Below are positions 36,501 to 50,309 of a DNA stretch of 64,000 bases, in pieces; the first letter of the stretch is position 1, and each line of letters opens with the position of its first letter. The position numbers and the translations under genes were made by a program. Source of the DNA: Hormiphora californensis (lineage: Eukaryota > Ctenophora > Tentaculata > Cydippida > Pleurobrachiidae). The stretch spans positions 4,547,078-4,611,077 of the forward strand of contig CM035351.1 of the NCBI GenBank assembly GCA_020137815.1, read 5' to 3'. Below the pieces are notes generated by a model, which was not told the DNA's origin, made no database searches, and saw nothing but the letters and a program-made list of their open reading frames with translations.

Positions 36501-38358
36501 ATCACCATCTCTTCCAACAATTGCTGCCTCTACAATCAGTATTACCTCTTCAAAGGAGGGTGCTGCGTAACCCTCGCTCTCTCCTGGATTGGATATCATA
36601 CTCAGGAGGTGTTCTACTGTCACCAGTATCCTCTCTACAACTTGGACCGCGAGAGGAGTGGGCTGGATGGCAGTGATGGAGGAGCATCTTGAAGGAAGGT
36701 CAATGTCCAGGACACTTTCTACTGTTGATACAAGGCTGAGGTCGATTAGCAGCATTGTAACACATTCAATAGAGCTATTGATCTGCTGTGCGTCTGGAGA
36801 TGTGGACTGTTGAAGAATCCTTTCCTGCTAGCTTGGAAACCTCGCTATCCTCGTGATCAGTGAGTTCAGAAAGTTTTCCACGCACTGCATCTGACACATT
36901 GCAACTTGTAACAAGATAGAAGTTCAGTGCTAAGAGGAGCGTATGGTAGGGAGTATTTTTGTGTAAGTGGTCCTCAAAGACGTCCTGAATGGCAGCAAGA
37001 ATTTCCGGTTGTCTCTTCAGAGTTTTTAACAGACTTTTTGCATGATCTCTGACAGTGGGACAAGCGATCGTTACAACGTGCCTCCAGTGCTCCTTCATGA
37101 ACTCGACTTTTGAAAAAGGATGCTTCACTAGCAGTGATAGAAGAGCAGTTTGAACTTCAGCATCCCCGCTCCTGTGTACACCAGTTGAAACAATCAAACC
37201 CTCCAAATTCTTTCCTGAGAACCCATGGAAAATAGAAAATAAAAATATCCTCCCCTGAACACTTTTACAGTCCTTCACCATTTTAACTGATGCCTCCACG
37301 ATTTCATCGGTGAGGAACTTATCCTTTCGAAACATTGCCGCTACGTACGTAGTTATCACTCTTGTGGTGTCTGTTTTGATTAGGTCCAGGGTCAGATTCA
37401 GGAGTTCCATAATTCGACCATCACCATGTTTCTCGACCAACACTTTGATTACCTTTAGAGTGCTGTGGTCCAGCCGGTTATATCCGAGGTGACTCACTGC
37501 AGAACGGTACGCCTCTAAAACAGGCACGTCCAAAGTAGATGAGAAGTGAAGCTCCAAGAAGTGGTTAGTTTTCCTGCTATACCAGGGACCATCCATCGCC
37601 AACTCCCTGACTCTCTCATTCAACTCAGGACATCGTTTCACACACTCTCGAAGAATACCGTCACAGACTCGGCCAGTACCGTATCCCCGGTCATCAATGT
37701 ACAGGACGACACGCTCAAACAGGTCTTGGATCTTGGAGAATGGTGCCCGGTGACGAATTAGACAGGCGAGGATTGTATCCAGATGTACAAAAGGGAACAT
37801 GGCCACTTCTCCCAAACACTCCTCGGCCAGCCCAACCGGAGGAGTGTAAATCTTGACTGCCGAGTTGTACCAGCATGCTTTCAGGTAGGGGATGGCGTGA
37901 AACCGGTCTCTACCAACCGTACACACATCCTCACATTGTTCGTGGAGATGGAGGGCAAGGGGGAGGATGAGAACCAACTGATCACGTGGACAATTCTGGC
38001 ACGTGTCCAAAAATAATAGTAATTCCTCCCCGCTGATATTATCTATCTTGCAACCAGATCGAAGTTTTAGGTAAAGACCGTGACAGGAATTAGCAAACGA
38101 GTTCAGTTCAACTCGACTGAGAGAGCTTGCGGGGGTTTTGATTAGGTTTTTGTAGTTTTGGAGTAACCCACGAACAATTGAGTCTTGAGTTTCGGATGAG
38201 AGTTTCAGTTTTTCAGATTTCACGCACTCTGTAAGCGCCTCTGTAAGGTAAACAAGTTGAGAGGGAGAGGCATCGGAGATAGAACTTCTAAGGGAGTTTT
38301 CTGCGGTAGGATCATCTTTAAGTTGTGCTACGATGGCCTTGCCATTAGACCTGGTCAT
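33570..38358 (-). CDS. THADA: THADA (Trm732-like, DUF2428) tRNA 2'-O-methylation factor
   Basis: Five exons 38358-36361, 36192-36053, 35660-35419, 35035-34902 and 34770-33570 give ~1237 codons once one surplus base is allowed near 36780-36800. The defining block is VQVHALNMIRLVVSSACL, then across an intron CELTYSGFIHEFWVVRNSSL and LLFTELITFIL, the DUF2428 signature of THADA/Trm732. In yeast Trm732 partners Trm7 for Nm32 of tRNA. The protein is HEAT-like helical throughout. It is shorter than human THADA (1953 aa), mainly N-terminally, and close to yeast Trm732 (~1400). The ATG lies 12 bases after CTTTTATAG. Introns hold a Tigger-like MITE and a minisatellite. The frame break makes exon 1 end early (at 36775) if taken literally. 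Confidence 0.85.
35159..35298. mobile_element. pogo/Tigger-like MITE (140 bp)
   Basis: CAGTCGGACCCCGATTTAAC at the left and its complement at the right form terminal inverted repeats. TA precedes the left end; the right flank is CA, a decayed TA. It lies in a THADA intron and has no coding capacity. Family members: 46328-46498 and the fragment at 250. Confidence 0.85.
35755..36035. repeat. Minisatellite of ~11-12-bp units in a THADA intron
   Basis: About 24 units of 'gaggtccca(a/c)t' with variants (gaggtcctaat, gaggtcccact). The array lies between THADA exons 3 and 2. Direct short tandem units without spacers exclude a CRISPR. Confidence 0.85.
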
Positions 38359-39034
38359 AACCACTACCCTATAAAAGTGTAATTATGAGTGATCGGGTAA
38401 CAAAAACCACAAAACCCAGGATTGTATAAGTAGCAGGTCACCCGCCAGGGTGATTCGCTACGCCATAGATAACATGTAGCAATCACTTTGCAGTATCATG
38501 TGGATAGTAGGTGCCCAAAAATAAAAGTATTAAATCTCCCTGTAATTAGAGAAAGAAAAACGATCGAGAATGTAAAATTCAAGACTAAGGACCAAAAACC
38601 CTTTCTAATGCTTAGTGCTTACTGTATGCGAGTGCTAACAGATGTTTGGGTCATTACAAAAAAGTTCCCCTGGCCCCCACTGTTCATTTACTGATTTGTG
38701 CCCTCTTTGTTCTCCCGGTCACCATTCCTGAATAATACTTCGATTCTTACGTTATCAAACATTTCTCTATTTCATCACGTCATGTCCATGTGTGATAAAT
38801 TAGAGGAAGACACGTGAACAAGTAAGAGATTATAAGTTCTTCTTTTCGGGGAAACCACGATTTGAGAAGAAGAAACCACACAATTCGACCACAAATAAGA
38901 TACTCAATCTGTGGAATATGCTCTTTACTATGCGTTGTATCATTCAGTCGTATGATCGCAATTCGGCACAAAATACGTAAAACTTAGTAAATACGTTAAT
39001 TCCCAGTGACAGATTCAACTTTCACTTTTTAGTC
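38359..39034. promoter_or_regulatory. Divergent intergenic region between THADA and the receptor gene
   Basis: The two genes point away from each other, so upstream sequences of both lie here. Next to THADA the minus strand reads CACTTTTATAG before the ATG; next to the receptor the plus strand reads CTTTCACTTTTTAG two bases before the ATG. Both look like 3' splice sites rather than promoters. I see no convincing TATA box. Confidence 0.4.
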
Positions 39035-40123
39035 ATGGCAATTTTTAGTGAAGGAGGAACCTCAGTTCCAGATTTTCCACTCATGATCTTCTTCATTCTG
39101 CTAGCCATAATTGCAGTTCCTCTAAACCTCCTAGTACTACGTCACAACTTTCAGAAACAGCCTTCAATAGCACGGACTCTCTACCTAGCACTCGGAACTG
39201 TGGATCTCTTAACATGTCCTACAATTGGTATTCAAATGGCTGTTGTTCTTTGGAAGCAAAAAGACCCTGATTGTTTTACTGATACTGAGCAGGCAGACAT
39301 TTGTGAAGACCAATATTACTACTATGTAGATCGAACAAGTACGGCAGGGTGTTTATCTTATTCAGCAGCATACCTGTTTCTCTACAATGCCCCATTAATA
39401 ATTACCAGCTACCTTATTATAGCAAGATTCTTTCAGATAAAGTTCCCCCTTAGAGAGATACCACGCAAATCGTTTTTCGGCTCTCTTATTGTATGCTTAA
39501 GTTTCATGTTAATCTTCCAAGGAGTTATTTTATTTTATTTTAATTTCATATCAAACGGTTCAACTGAGTTTTTACTGCAGATCTATTGCAACGCCTGTTT
39601 TCCTAATGTAGACTTTAATATTTTGGGATATTCTGTGTCTCTTACAAGCATAACATTAATAAATTATTATATACTACGTTGGATATTTCAAAGTATCGGT
39701 GCAGTGTGTGGGTTTCTGACTGCATTGCACCTTTTCCAAAGATTTATGAATCCAGTCAGTAACAGCACTACTCGGTCCATTGGTAGCACCGTCAGAGTTC
39801 TGATTATCAACTCTCTTAGTTTCGTAAGCATGATTCTTGCAATGATATGCGATCAAGAAACGTTAGCGAATATTAGTAAGAATGAAATTCAAATAAAATC
39901 GTTTATATTTCATATGGTCTTTTTTTCTTATGTTGTCCAAGCACCAGTGAATTCTCTTTTGAACCCCATAATTTACATAGCCATGAGCCGAGAGTCTGTT
40001 TTCAAAACTGAAAATCTTGCTAGAAGAATTAATCATGCTAATGTGATTTTTAGGAATCGACTATTTTCCGGTGAAAATGTTGTCAATCCATGTGAGACTA
40101 ACAGTACCCCTAATGCCAAGTAA
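39035..40123 (+). CDS. Rhodopsin-like G-protein-coupled receptor, intronless, orphan
   Basis: A single exon of 362 aa with seven hydrophobic segments. TM1 is FPLMIFFILLAIIAVPLNLL, TM2 carries LALGTVDLLTCP (conserved Asp), and the TM3 start has a conserved Cys (AGCLSYSAAYLFLYNA). TM7 carries NSLLNPIIYIAMS, the NPxxY signature. At the end of TM3 the usual DRY is ARF (SYLIIARFFQIKFPL), so the acidic residue is lost while Arg stays. The extracellular loops are Cys-rich (CFTDTEQADICED; YCNACFPN). The cytoplasmic tail is short. Ligand unknown; such intronless class A receptors are common in cnidarians and other invertebrates. The ATG lies two bases after CTTTTTAG, so even this intronless gene has an acceptor-like site. 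Confidence 0.85.
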   Translation: MAIFSEGGTSVPDFPLMIFFILLAIIAVPLNLLVLRHNFQKQPSIARTLYLALGTVDLLTCPTIGIQMAVVLWKQKDPDCFTDTEQADICEDQYYYYVDRTSTAGCLSYSAAYLFLYNAPLIITSYLIIARFFQIKFPLREIPRKSFFGSLIVCLSFMLIFQGVILFYFNFISNGSTEFLLQIYCNACFPNVDFNILGYSVSLTSITLINYYILRWIFQSIGAVCGFLTALHLFQRFMNPVSNSTTRSIGSTVRVLIINSLSFVSMILAMICDQETLANISKNEIQIKSFIFHMVFFSYVVQAPVNSLLNPIIYIAMSRESVFKTENLARRINHANVIFRNRLFSGENVVNPCETNSTPNAK

Positions 40124-41008
40124 TACATATTTTGATTTTATCGAATGTTAGAATGTGTTGTACGCTGAGAATTTCCTGCTGTGAATACTTGTAGATTTTA
40201 AATTTCTAAAATTTTAACACTATTGGTGCTTGTTACGCTCTAGTTACAAAATTGAAACCGGACATCAGTTTCTCTGGACAGCTGGGACACTCCTGGTGAA
40301 TCATGCCACGCACGACATTTTCGATCACGTGATCGATGTGAATTGCATTGAAAGCGTGTCAGCACTCCAAAGAGAAACTGACACCAGTTTTGACTGAAAA
40401 CTGATACCAGGTTTCTATTTTTCTGATTTTGTAACTGGTCCCTTCAAAAACTCTTGTTTTGGGGTGAGAGATACGTTCAGACTAAGGAGAGAGAAGAGTT
40501 GGCGTGCAATAGCCTTGTGGATGACCATAAAATCTGAGCATATATAAGTAGACCTTATATTATGGGGTAAGACTATCCTCACTACGTGAGGCCGCTATGC
40601 AGCCTTACGTAAACGCAATGGGCCGAAGGCCCGGTTCGGAGAGGACAGTCGTATGTGAGACAAATTGGTGCACGATCGTCACACCAATGTTGAAACAAAC
40701 TCAACGAAATTCTTCACTAAGATGTGACTCATGGCATTCTCGAGATGATCATTGATAAAATTGCCCTTTTATGTGATGAGCGGCAAGCACATGAATAAAT
40801 CAAGAGATATGTTGCTTCTGCGAATCGAGAAGAAAAAAAAACCCACAAAATTCGATTAATAACTCATGTGGTTATTCAAATTTCCAGTTGTTTGCGTTAT
40901 GGTGCGAGAATAGTCATTGAGGTAACTGTAACCAGTAAATTCACAAATCAAGAATCAAAAAATCACATGAGAAAAGCATAAAAAAGAAGCATTTTTTGCT
41001 CGAACTTT
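40124..41008. other. Intergenic with one MITE-like repeat
   Basis: Convergent 3' ends of the receptor and DECR1. 40242-40436 is bounded by AGTTACAAAAT and its complement (195 bp), with inner inverted pieces (atcagtttctct / agagaaactgac). 40629-40650 repeats a 22-bp sequence also found at 13485-13506 (containing CCGGTTCGGAGAGGACAG). No gene. Confidence 0.5.
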
Positions 41009-42310
41009 CTAGGACCCCTTAGTGCCTCGGATCATTTTCTCAAGCATGTCCCACTGATCCGGAGTAACCTTTGAAAGTCCATTGAACATGCCACCCATGT
41101 AATTAGCCATTCCCCCATCGAGATCTAATTCTCTGTCCAGGTCAGCCAGGACGACACGGGGTGAACCAAATAACATGCCAAGTTAGCTATCTCCTCTCCT
41201 TCACCCATTCGACCAACTGGAAGGTTGTCCAGACCTGCCTCCATGAAAGATCCGGTAGGGTCGAGCCTATCAAATGCGCCCTTCGTGTAAATGGGACCGG
41301 GTCCAATACTGTTCAACCGGATTCCATATCGACCCCACTCAGAAGCCAAGGAATGTGTCATGGCATCAACCCCTGCCTTGGCACAGGCAGAGGGGAGAAC
41401 AAAACCAGTCCCTTTGAATCCAGAAACAGTAATATTCAGGAAAGTCCCTCCTGTCTTTTCTTTGATCATCATATTACCGAACGTCGAGGTCACATTAAAC
41501 GTGCCCTGCAGAACGATACTTGTGACTGTGTTGAACCCCTTGGGTGTGAGTCGCTCCGAGGGTGCAATAAAGTTTCCCGCAGCATTGTTGATGACGGATT
41601 TGGGGATACCGTGATCGGTTACAATCTGGTTGGCAACCTCTTGAACCTAGAAACAAACGGAGATTAAACGGATACAGAAATTGTTAAGTTCATGTGTTAC
41701 CACGCTTGGTTGTTTGTGAACAAACTCAGACAATAGAGTATTGTAGGGGGCGTCGATTAGTTATCACTTACCCTCTCCTGATCTCGAATGTCCATGGAAT
41801 AGTAATGAACCGTATTTCCAGTGAGATTTCCAATTTCCTCCGAAGTCCCTTTTAGCTTCTCCTCACTGCGACTTGCAATGCACACGTTAGCTCCCAGTTT
41901 TGATAACATCGTTGCCATGGCCTTACCAAGTCCTGTGGCACCTCCTGTCACCAAAATGGTATGCCCTGAAAATATTTGAAGGTAATACACACGTGTAGAG
42001 TCTCCTACCTATACCGTCAGTTTAACAGCCCACACTGACACTAAGGAAGAAAGTACAGTACCGATCAATTTGATTTTGAAAACTATTACTAAGCACAGTT
42101 ATGTACCCAGGATAAGGGTAACATATCCCTTACATGCTAAAGCCTTGCACAAGCCAGCGTCCCACTAGAAGAAGAACAGTATGCTTGCCTACCTTTGAAA
42201 GCGTCTTGTTGAAATATGGGCTCATTAAAAACAGGGAAATGTACACTCTGGGGCTTTGTCTTTAATTGTCGAACATGACCAACGTTTCTTAATATGGAAC
42301 GTGTGAACAT
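41009..42310 (-). CDS. DECR1: 2,4-dienoyl-CoA reductase, mitochondrial type (one-base frame break)
   Basis: Exons 42310-42193, 41965-41772 and 41646-41009 give ~316 aa if one missing base near 41127-41130 is allowed (human DECR1 335). It reduces 2,4-dienoyl-CoA with NADPH during oxidation of unsaturated fatty acids. N-terminus MFTRSILRNVGHVRQLKTKP is a basic presequence. SDR motifs: ILVTGGATGLGKAM (cofactor), VINNAAGNFIAP (Asn) and PSACAKAGVDAMTHSL (Lys). LNSIGPGPIYTKGAFDRLDP is DECR-specific. The Tyr expected 15 residues before that Lys (human Tyr199) is replaced: the segment reads LNITVSGFKGTGFVLPSA. The true C-terminus LDLDGGMANYMGGMFNGLSK to KMIRGTKGS lies in the shifted frame. The ATG follows TTTTTTTGTCAG by two bases. 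Confidence 0.9.
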
Positions 42311-44240
42311 TGCTGACAAAAAAATGAAAGGGTTAAAACAACAAGATTTACAGTGCTGCTTGTAGTCGCATTACCGTAATGGAAATACAGTAATGAGAGG
42401 CACACTTTGCATAACGTGCAGCAAAAAGTGCATTTGTTCAGCATGTACTAGCACCCTGATTGGCTACGGTTGTGCGTCGTCTTACTGTATCTCCGTTTTC
42501 CATTACCGTTTTCCCACTACAAGCGACCGTGTAAGTGCATTATGTTCTAACATGATAACGCTGAATTTCCCTGCCCTGTGAAGTTGTGAAGAAAGGACAT
42601 CATGGCTACATTTGCTGTTACAGCAAGCGGCACACAAAATCCCAATCATATATACTATCTCAGACAAACAGATCAAATCCTTGTGTTTTAGTAGCACTGA
42701 ATTGTGCGCCACACAGCTACATTGTGCGCAACACATTTCCTGAAAACGTGTCATAACGTGGTTGATGAAGGAGCAGCTCGTCACTGTGTGTGCGGCTACA
42801 CCGTTGCCCCTGGCAATAACGTGACAAAAAAGGTCCGTCTGCAGGATTTTTTTCGGGCATTAAGCTGACGCGTACCAAGTCTCATACCACCCGGGTATAG
42901 ACGGCATAGCCTGAAACCCTCCGTACGAACTCCCTTGAAAATTCAAGGAAGAGCAGTGCATATTGGAGGGCCCTTCGGGCTTCGCTTGTTGTATGTCTGT
43001 CTTGGTCGGTCATTTAGATTGATAAAAACTGATCATAATAATTCAAAGGATTCAATGATTACGCAAGCTGTATCCTATACAGTGAGCTACAGGGTCTGGA
43101 ACAAGGTAACGTTTTGCCTTTGAGAGTTTCTTGAGTTTGGGTCTGGAATCCCAATGTATACCGTGTTTTGAGTGGCCAGTTACATTGAAACTATAAAATG
43201 TACACAATCTTTGAACAGACAATACGGACAGATGAACTTACAGCATTTTGATGAATGATTGGTACCGTGACGTTGTTGGTGATGAGATGAGAGGTGTATC
43301 AATTTCCAGTTGAGATGAAGATAAACGAAAACGATTAAAACACCAATGCGGGGTAGTACAGATGAATACTAGGCGGGTGGGGCAGATAAGAACATTTGTT
43401 AGTTGTTACACGCGATAAGCGACTTAGTGCACCAAAACACAAGGATTGTCGCTGTAGTGAGCTGTTTAAGAAAGTCCTCTACCTTGGGACGGGTCAGGGC
43501 GGGGCATGATGACAACAAATACTACAAGATCAATAGTATGATATGCAATCGTCATTATTTTCTGTATAAAATTGAATCGTAAACATAACGTCATCCTAAA
43601 GAATGAGTAGTTGAGTAGTTTTATTTATAGAAAATGACCAACTTTTTAGTAACCACCCTTTTAAACCCTCCCTCAGGGAAGCTCCGCCCAGCAGCAACAC
43701 TTACAATAATGACTGGCGATCATTCCCTGCCTGGGTAACATGGGCGACGTATCCACGGTTGTTCAGTTTTAGTATTGGGTACAGTATAGGTCCCCGTAAA
43801 GACATATTTATTAGTCCCGTTTTATTTTGCAGGCACACTGTTGATACTGAGACAATACTGCTGTAGTTTGCTTTAATTGTGTGTTTATTTTTGTACGCTT
43901 GAGAAGACTTGACAACCCTTTACTAAGTTATTTGGAACAAAAGATAGGGAGCGAGAGAGCGAGAGATAGATGCAGAGAGACGTATTTCTTGTCGAATTGT
44001 TCACCGCCCTGTCACCTCTCGCTAGTAACTTACATATTACCTAGCATCATACCTACCTACTGCATGAGTGAGAATTCCCACGCCAAGTCACGTACTCTAA
44101 GAACACTAATAAGTTTCTCACTTGATCCACTTGATAACACGCAGTGTAGCTTTGTGTCGACCACCTTCCTGGTGGGTCCCCACTACACATCTGTTTCTAA
44201 ACCCCCCCCCCCTGCTCAGTTTTATTACAGATCGTCTGTG
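42311..44240. other. Divergent intergenic region, no gene seen
   Basis: Between the DECR1 start (minus) and the DEP-like gene start (plus), so upstream regions of both. Short frames (42393-42581, 42503-42784, 42935-43123, 43881-44220) have no motif. A run of nine or more Cs is at 44203. The stretch just before the next gene reads CAGTTTTATTACAG, an acceptor-like site. Confidence 0.45.
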
Positions 44241-48127
<3,887 letters not shown>

Positions 48128-50309
48128 TACGTATTTGTGAGAGACGATAGGTTGAGAGAGAGGGCGGGCGGGGTAGCTAGCTACCAAGAGACACGAGCTG
48201 GTAATATGACGATTCAAGATTCAAGATGTGTAAACTGTATAGTTTCAATCAAATGGGGACTATATCTATAATATAATCGGGGAATGTGAAGCTGATGATG
48301 TTGTTGAAATATTATAATCATATCCAACTTGTGGTTGTACTACAAACTCTGCTACTCCAATGTGACGATTCAGCTATCTAACCTCCCCTTCCCATCGTAG
48401 CAATGACACGTAAGGTGTGGCTATAATGGCAGCTCATTGTAATGGAAATGTAATGACGGAAACTACTCCTATGACGTCATTACTGTTGAATGGGTAATGA
48501 GGGTCGGCAGTTTAGGAAGGTGCTAGACCAATGTAAACACGGTGGCATACGGGTGGGATAACAAAATAGACGGTAGTACAACATATGGTAGTTTGATATA
48601 GGAAATCTGGGCCGTCTGCAGGTTCGTTTGTTTGTTTGTTTGTTTGTAACTAAACCATGGGGTACGCTCAGCAAACCTCCATACCAAACCGGGTACACCT
48701 GCCGTCTCAGTTCTGTTACTCCTCTCCGTGACTTGACGATTGGATGCCTTTAGCCCTTTAAATATAATTATAATAGGGATTAGGGGTCCCAAATAAAGTT
48801 GTGACTTGTCAATGTAGTTCTTTTGGGTCTCGACTACCAGCATCACGTGGTGCGATCTTGATCTCACTAACAGTCGTGCCCCCTCCGAGGTATGAGATGG
48901 AGGCGTGCAATTTTAAGGGACGAAGCTGGGCCTCCGGCTCCAGCGTTTCCCTAGGCGTCCGGGCCGGCAGCCACGGTTAGGGGCGTGAAACCCGCAAGCA
49001 GGGACCAGTGTAGCGGGCAGCGCCGCAATTTTTGTCAGCTGAATTGGCAAACGTCGCGGACACTCAAACAGCTGAACTGAAAAAAACTAAAGGAAAACCC
49101 AAGCAACAATAGCCCTCACTTGGGTTTTGTGAAATTTCCCACGATCATTGCTCCACCCCGGGCGCGATTATAATCTGGGTGCCTTGCAGCCTGTTTACAG
49201 GTGCGCGCTACCAAAAGAGTATACTTAGACCGACTTTTTTCAAACGGCTATAGCCATGGAACCACATGGCCGATTTGAGTAAACTAAACGGTATCAGTTA
49301 GAGAATCGATAGCCCTAACCGATAACCCCAAACCAAACCCTAACCAGACCCTAACGGATAGCCCTAACCCGTCGCGCGCGCAAAAACTACGAATTGTTAG
49401 CAATGAAAGGCACCCAGATTTTAACGTTTTCCCTCCACCCCCTGATGAGATAGAGACTTGAAATTTTGTAGTTGGATAGATCATGTCGAGTTCTACCTCA
49501 CTACAAAATTTCAAGTCTCTATCTCATCAGGGGGTGGAGCAATGACCGTGGGAAATTTCACAAAACCTAAGTGAGGGCTATTGTTGCTTGGGTTGGCATA
49601 CGTTGCAGGCCCCTTATAATATAATATAAGGGGCCTGGAGGGAATACCGCGCTGGGGGGGAATACATAATCAATCATATCTCCGGTTCCAGATAAGGTAC
49701 AGAAATCGTTTTAGTAGCGTTGGAAAGAGGAAGATAAGAGCTTTTAAATGCAACCAGTTTCAGGTCTCTATCTTATCAGGAACAGGAGATATGAACCAAA
49801 CTCCGCAAAATCGAGTGCGGTAAAATCGAAATTTGAATGAAATTTAAAAAAAGGTGTCCCTGCAGGAATCTGTGACGTCACTTTTTGAAAACAACCCATC
49901 TTTCAACGGCTATTGCTCAGCCTCCTTAAGTCCAATTAACTTCTCTCAAAAACAGCAAGGTAGATAATCGTCAGATCTAACAACTGGTGAACCTTCGAAA
50001 TTAAATAAGTAACGCGCGCATCTTTAAATTTAAATTGCGCGGAGGTATATTTGCGCGTGCTAAATTCACGACGTGATGACGTCACAGCGCTGGAGTAACG
50101 ATCAAGGAATTCCACGCCCATTTTGTTTATATCCAGTCGAGGCCATTGGATCAGAGCCAGGACAACCTCCCCATATCCCATTCCAACACAACAAACATAT
50201 AATTAGTTAGGTAAGAAAAAAAAACCTCAATTTAAGTTAAAACTCAAAATAAAAAAGAAACATTATCGGACAAGTGTGGGGCGAGTGATTCACATCCGAA
50301 CGAGTGTCT
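48128..50309. other. Intergenic with inverted repeats, no gene seen
   Basis: Convergent 3' sides of the DEP-like gene and EF2. 49096-49594 has inverted ends (AACCCAAGCAACAATAGCCC and complement, ~55 bp) and an inner palindrome around 49431-49545 (gatagagacttgaaattttg and complement), a probable MITE with no target duplication identified. 49606-49637 is a perfect 13-bp-arm palindrome (CAGGCCCCTTATA). 48628-48650 is (GTTT)n. Short frames lack motifs. Confidence 0.5.

Noticed and set aside
36354-36755. Separate 133-residue gene upstream of THADA exon 2
   Set aside because: It is the continuation of THADA exon 1 after a one-base frame break and ends at the same donor site.
48128-50309. Short frames such as 48523-48867 and 49936-50181
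   Set aside because: No homology, no splice logic and overlap with inverted repeats or low-complexity sequence.
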